A stretch of 8,674 nt of DNA. Source: Chloroflexota bacterium (GTDB lineage: Bacteria > Chloroflexota > Anaerolineae > B4-G1). Position numbers and translations under genes: made by a program. The notes under the pieces are model-generated. The model made no database searches. It was not told where the DNA came from and was given only the letters and a program-made list of their open reading frames with translations. The DNA is taken from positions 1 to 8,674 of the forward strand of contig JAUVSX010000102.1 of the NCBI GenBank assembly GCA_030596915.1, in the 5' to 3' direction. Shown here piece by piece: positions 6,674-8,674 of this stretch. How positions within the stretch are numbered: the first letter of the stretch is position 1; each line of letters starts with the position of its first letter.

Positions 6674-6682
6674 TTCGGTGCT

Positions 6683-8422
6683 ATGCGTTTCGGCAAGCTC
6701 GACATCGATCCGGCCAAGAACCCAGCCGTGCTCGATACGGCGACGTGGGACCCCGGGGAAGCTTGCGCCATGCTGGAGACCGTGGGCGTGACCTTCTGGC
6801 GCAATCTGCTCGCCGCTTGGACCAGTGCCGGGTCCCTACGACAGACGGGACCCGTCACGCTTCATCTCGCCTCCCGAGCCGAGTGGCACGCAAGTCAGCT
6901 CTTCCTGGCGAGCCTCGCCGATGGGCAACAGGTCCTGCTGGAGTTGGGTCCGGGCAAGGGTAGGGCCGTGCTGGGGCAGCCCCTGGCCAACCTGGCCATC
7001 GGCGACGCGGCCGGCGCCTCGCTGTTCGTCTACCCAGCCGATCTGCGCACGATGGCCGCCTACGTCGGATCCATCGTTCCGGGCAGGGGGCCACAGGCGA
7101 TGGGCTCAAGGCCGCGGCTGGGCCTGGGTAGCCGGATGACGACGGCATCGTGGCCGGGCGTCTACCGAGCGATGGCGGCGCTCGACATTGCCGCCAATCC
7201 AATCCAGAACTCGATGCGTGAGGTCAGCGTGCTGGCCGACCTGCTTGCCGGCCGACCGGGGCAGCCGAACTACGGGCCGAACCTGGGCACCTTCGCCTCG
7301 GGCCACACGGGCAGCTCCTTCGAGGGGCTGTGGCTCTACGGCGTCATGGAGGCGCTGAAGGCCCCCGGCCCGCTCGACTATGGCGCCGAGGCAGACCACA
7401 TCCAGGTGAAGCGCGGTGCCGGCGGACTCGAGCGCGCCAGACGTGTCCTGGACGCGACGCGACACTACACGTTCTACACCCTGGATGTCTCCGACGTCCT
7501 CCACTACCACGCGCTGGCCGCAAGCCCTGCCCAGGCCAGAGAAATGCTGGGGCAGGCAATCCCTGATCTGGTCGAGCGCGCCGAGGTCGTGGCCTACCAT
7601 TCGGATCCACACCGACTGGCCGGTAGAGACCTGAAGCTCGAAGCCGCGGACGTTGGGCGTCTCGCAGCCAAGTACTGGTCAGCCCTGGATGCGATGGAGC
7701 AGCTCGCCCAGCACGTTGGCCAACTGAGGAGCGGACGCCCATTCGACCTCGAGTTCGCGATCGACGAGGTTCCCGATGGACTCGCGGCGTGCGACTGTGT
7801 GACGACGAGCGAGGAGCTGCTATTTGTCGTGCGCGAGTGCCGCAGGCGTGGTATCCCCCTATCCCACGTCGCACCCAACGTGGGAGTCGAGAAGGAGGTC
7901 GATTATCGTTGCCCGGACGGCCTCACGGGGATGGAGCAGCGCATCCGCGAGCAGACCGCGCTCGCAAGGCAGTTTGACCTGATGCTGGATTTCCACTCGG
8001 GGGATGACCTGACGCGTGAGACACGACGGGCGATCGGGCGGGCGACCGGAGGCCGCTGCCATTTCAAGCTCTCCCCTTCGCTCCAGCTACTCTACGCCGA
8101 ATCGCTAGAGAAAACCTGCCCCGACAAGTTCCGAACGTGGTGGGAAGATACGCTGGCCTTCGCGCGTCGCGAAGCAGCCAAGGGCTCCCGGCTGGCGCGG
8201 GTGGGGCTGGAGTCGCTCGAAGCGAGCGAGGACCCCGCGCCGGGCGCCCAGCACGACGTTTTCCGCCACTACTGCTTCGCTTCGGTCGGGCGCCGCGACG
8301 AGCGAGGCCAGTTTGTGCATCGGGAGATGCTGTACGACCTGCCTGATGAGTTGTATACTGATTACGCTGATCGGCTAGGCGTGTTTGTCGGGGAGGTTGC
8401 CGATGATCTCTTCGGCCAGTAG
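6683..8422 (+). CDS. UxaE-like tagaturonate/fructuronate epimerase family protein
   Basis: A 579-residue cytoplasmic protein whose C-terminal half resembles UxaE, the metal-dependent enzyme that interconverts D-tagaturonate and D-fructuronate in galacturonate breakdown. Family-like blocks, in order, are a GHTG segment with downstream ADHIQVK, a YTLDVSDV strand, LEFAIDE (Asp361-Glu362), RRGIPLSHVAPN followed by an acidic VDY segment, DFHSGDD (His438, Asp441, Asp442) and CHFKLSPS (His460, Lys462). The end has HYCFASVG, then LYDLPDELYTDYADRLGVFV, matching the UxaE tail. The acidic and histidine residues are candidate metal and substrate ligands. It is longer than typical UxaE (roughly 480-500 residues), and its HSGDD differs from the usual HSGSDK. 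It may therefore act on another ketouronate or sugar acid. No signal peptide is seen. The assignment comes from memory of family patterns, not an alignment. Confidence 0.75.
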   Translation: MRFGKLDIDPAKNPAVLDTATWDPGEACAMLETVGVTFWRNLLAAWTSAGSLRQTGPVTLHLASRAEWHASQLFLASLADGQQVLLELGPGKGRAVLGQPLANLAIGDAAGASLFVYPADLRTMAAYVGSIVPGRGPQAMGSRPRLGLGSRMTTASWPGVYRAMAALDIAANPIQNSMREVSVLADLLAGRPGQPNYGPNLGTFASGHTGSSFEGLWLYGVMEALKAPGPLDYGAEADHIQVKRGAGGLERARRVLDATRHYTFYTLDVSDVLHYHALAASPAQAREMLGQAIPDLVERAEVVAYHSDPHRLAGRDLKLEAADVGRLAAKYWSALDAMEQLAQHVGQLRSGRPFDLEFAIDEVPDGLAACDCVTTSEELLFVVRECRRRGIPLSHVAPNVGVEKEVDYRCPDGLTGMEQRIREQTALARQFDLMLDFHSGDDLTRETRRAIGRATGGRCHFKLSPSLQLLYAESLEKTCPDKFRTWWEDTLAFARREAAKGSRLARVGLESLEASEDPAPGAQHDVFRHYCFASVGRRDERGQFVHREMLYDLPDELYTDYADRLGVFVGEVADDLFGQ

Positions 8423-8543
8423 TGACGCGGGGCGATGGGGATGAGACAACCTGGGTCTTGCGACAGAGCGGGGTCTGGACCAGCGGTGGTGCGCGAACCC
8501 GCCGAGTCACTCCCTACGGCGGCCTGGGGACAGCGCGTGCGCT

Positions 8544-8549
8544 AGGAGG
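8544..8549 (+). promoter_or_regulatory. Strong Shine-Dalgarno for the last gene
   Basis: AGGAGG lies 6 bases before GTG 8556, the best ribosome site in the window. The 133 bases between the epimerase-like stop and this start (8423-8555) show no clear terminator or other feature. Confidence 0.75.
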
Positions 8550-8555
8550 CTTGCC

Positions 8556-8674
8556 GTGAAGAAGCTGGAGGCACTGGGCTGGAGCTGCAAGTGGGCAACC
8601 CATATCGGCTGCCTCAAGGGTTGCCTCGAGTTCCTGGGCGTCGACGCCTCAGACGCGTGGCTCTTCGGCGCGAC
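8556..8674 (+). CDS. BtrH-N-like protein, N-terminal fragment
   Basis: The first 39 codons of a gene cut by the window edge. The product has a Trp-Ser-Cys-Lys-Trp segment, then HIGCLKGCLEFLG and DAWLFGA. This pattern of His-x-x-Cys and Cys before a Leu-Gly turn, then a Trp-Leu-Phe-Gly strand, resembles the start of proteins with the butirosin-biosynthesis-H N-terminal domain, a papain-like cysteine acyltransferase/peptidase fold. In that family an early cysteine is the nucleophile; Cys19 or Cys23 here would be the candidates. The GTG start is supported by AGGAGG 6 bases upstream. It follows the epimerase-like gene by 133 bases on the same strand, so it may or may not share its transcript. Too little is present to be sure of family or role. 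Confidence 0.65.
   Translation, partial: MKKLEALGWSCKWATHIGCLKGCLEFLGVDASDAWLFGA

Noticed and set aside
6428..6682. Upstream in-frame extension of the epimerase-like gene
   Set aside because: It overlaps the membrane-protein gene in another frame and reads as low-complexity Thr/Arg-rich sequence. AGGAG before ATG 6683 marks the true start.
8423..8555. Terminator after the epimerase-like gene
   Set aside because: Only short or widely spaced complementary pieces are visible (such as AGTGAC/GTCACT about 80 bases apart), with no T-run.

Overview
The window looks like a piece of a high-GC bacterial chromosome, roughly two-thirds G+C by eye. It carries nine confident protein genes plus one doubtful small ORF, all on the + strand. 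I see no rRNA, tRNA, CRISPR array, insertion sequence or phage gene. The best guess for the host is an uncultivated member of Chloroflexota. This rests on the Pro/Thr/Ala-rich linker after the lipobox of the lipoprotein and on the particular kinds of C45-type amidase, QueG-like iron-sulfur protein and BtrH-like protein present. It is an inference, not a proof.

Layout. Bases 1-90 hold no gene I can support. A GNAT acetyltransferase (91-603) is followed at once by a short QueG-like protein with two 4Fe-4S clusters (639-1385). A 250-base intergenic stretch (1386-1635) follows; it contains a perfect 10-bp inverted repeat. Then come a classical SDR oxidoreductase (1636-2466) and, 33 bases on, a DUF1349 concanavalin-like protein (2500-3111). 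The 207 bases after that hold a possible small coding frame (3137-3322), which overlaps the start of a predicted lipoprotein Ntn-hydrolase of the linear-amide C-N hydrolase/C45 type (3319-4524).

The second half holds a five-Asp-box sialidase-like beta-propeller (4623-5723), an eight-helix membrane protein I do not recognise (5737-6636) and a 579-residue protein resembling the UxaE tagaturonate/fructuronate epimerase family (6683-8422). At the right edge is the first 39 codons of a BtrH-N-like protein (8556 to the window end).

How they may work together. From DUF1349 to the epimerase-like gene the spacing is short and every gene runs the same way, so cotranscription is plausible. The mix of a carbohydrate-binding fold, a surface amidase, a sialidase-like propeller, a membrane protein and a uronate-epimerase-like enzyme suggests use of an acylated or acidic sugar compound. 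No substrate can be named from sequence alone. Start codons were chosen mainly from Shine-Dalgarno placement. Several genes (SDR, sialidase-like, membrane protein, epimerase-like) have open frame upstream of their likely true starts.
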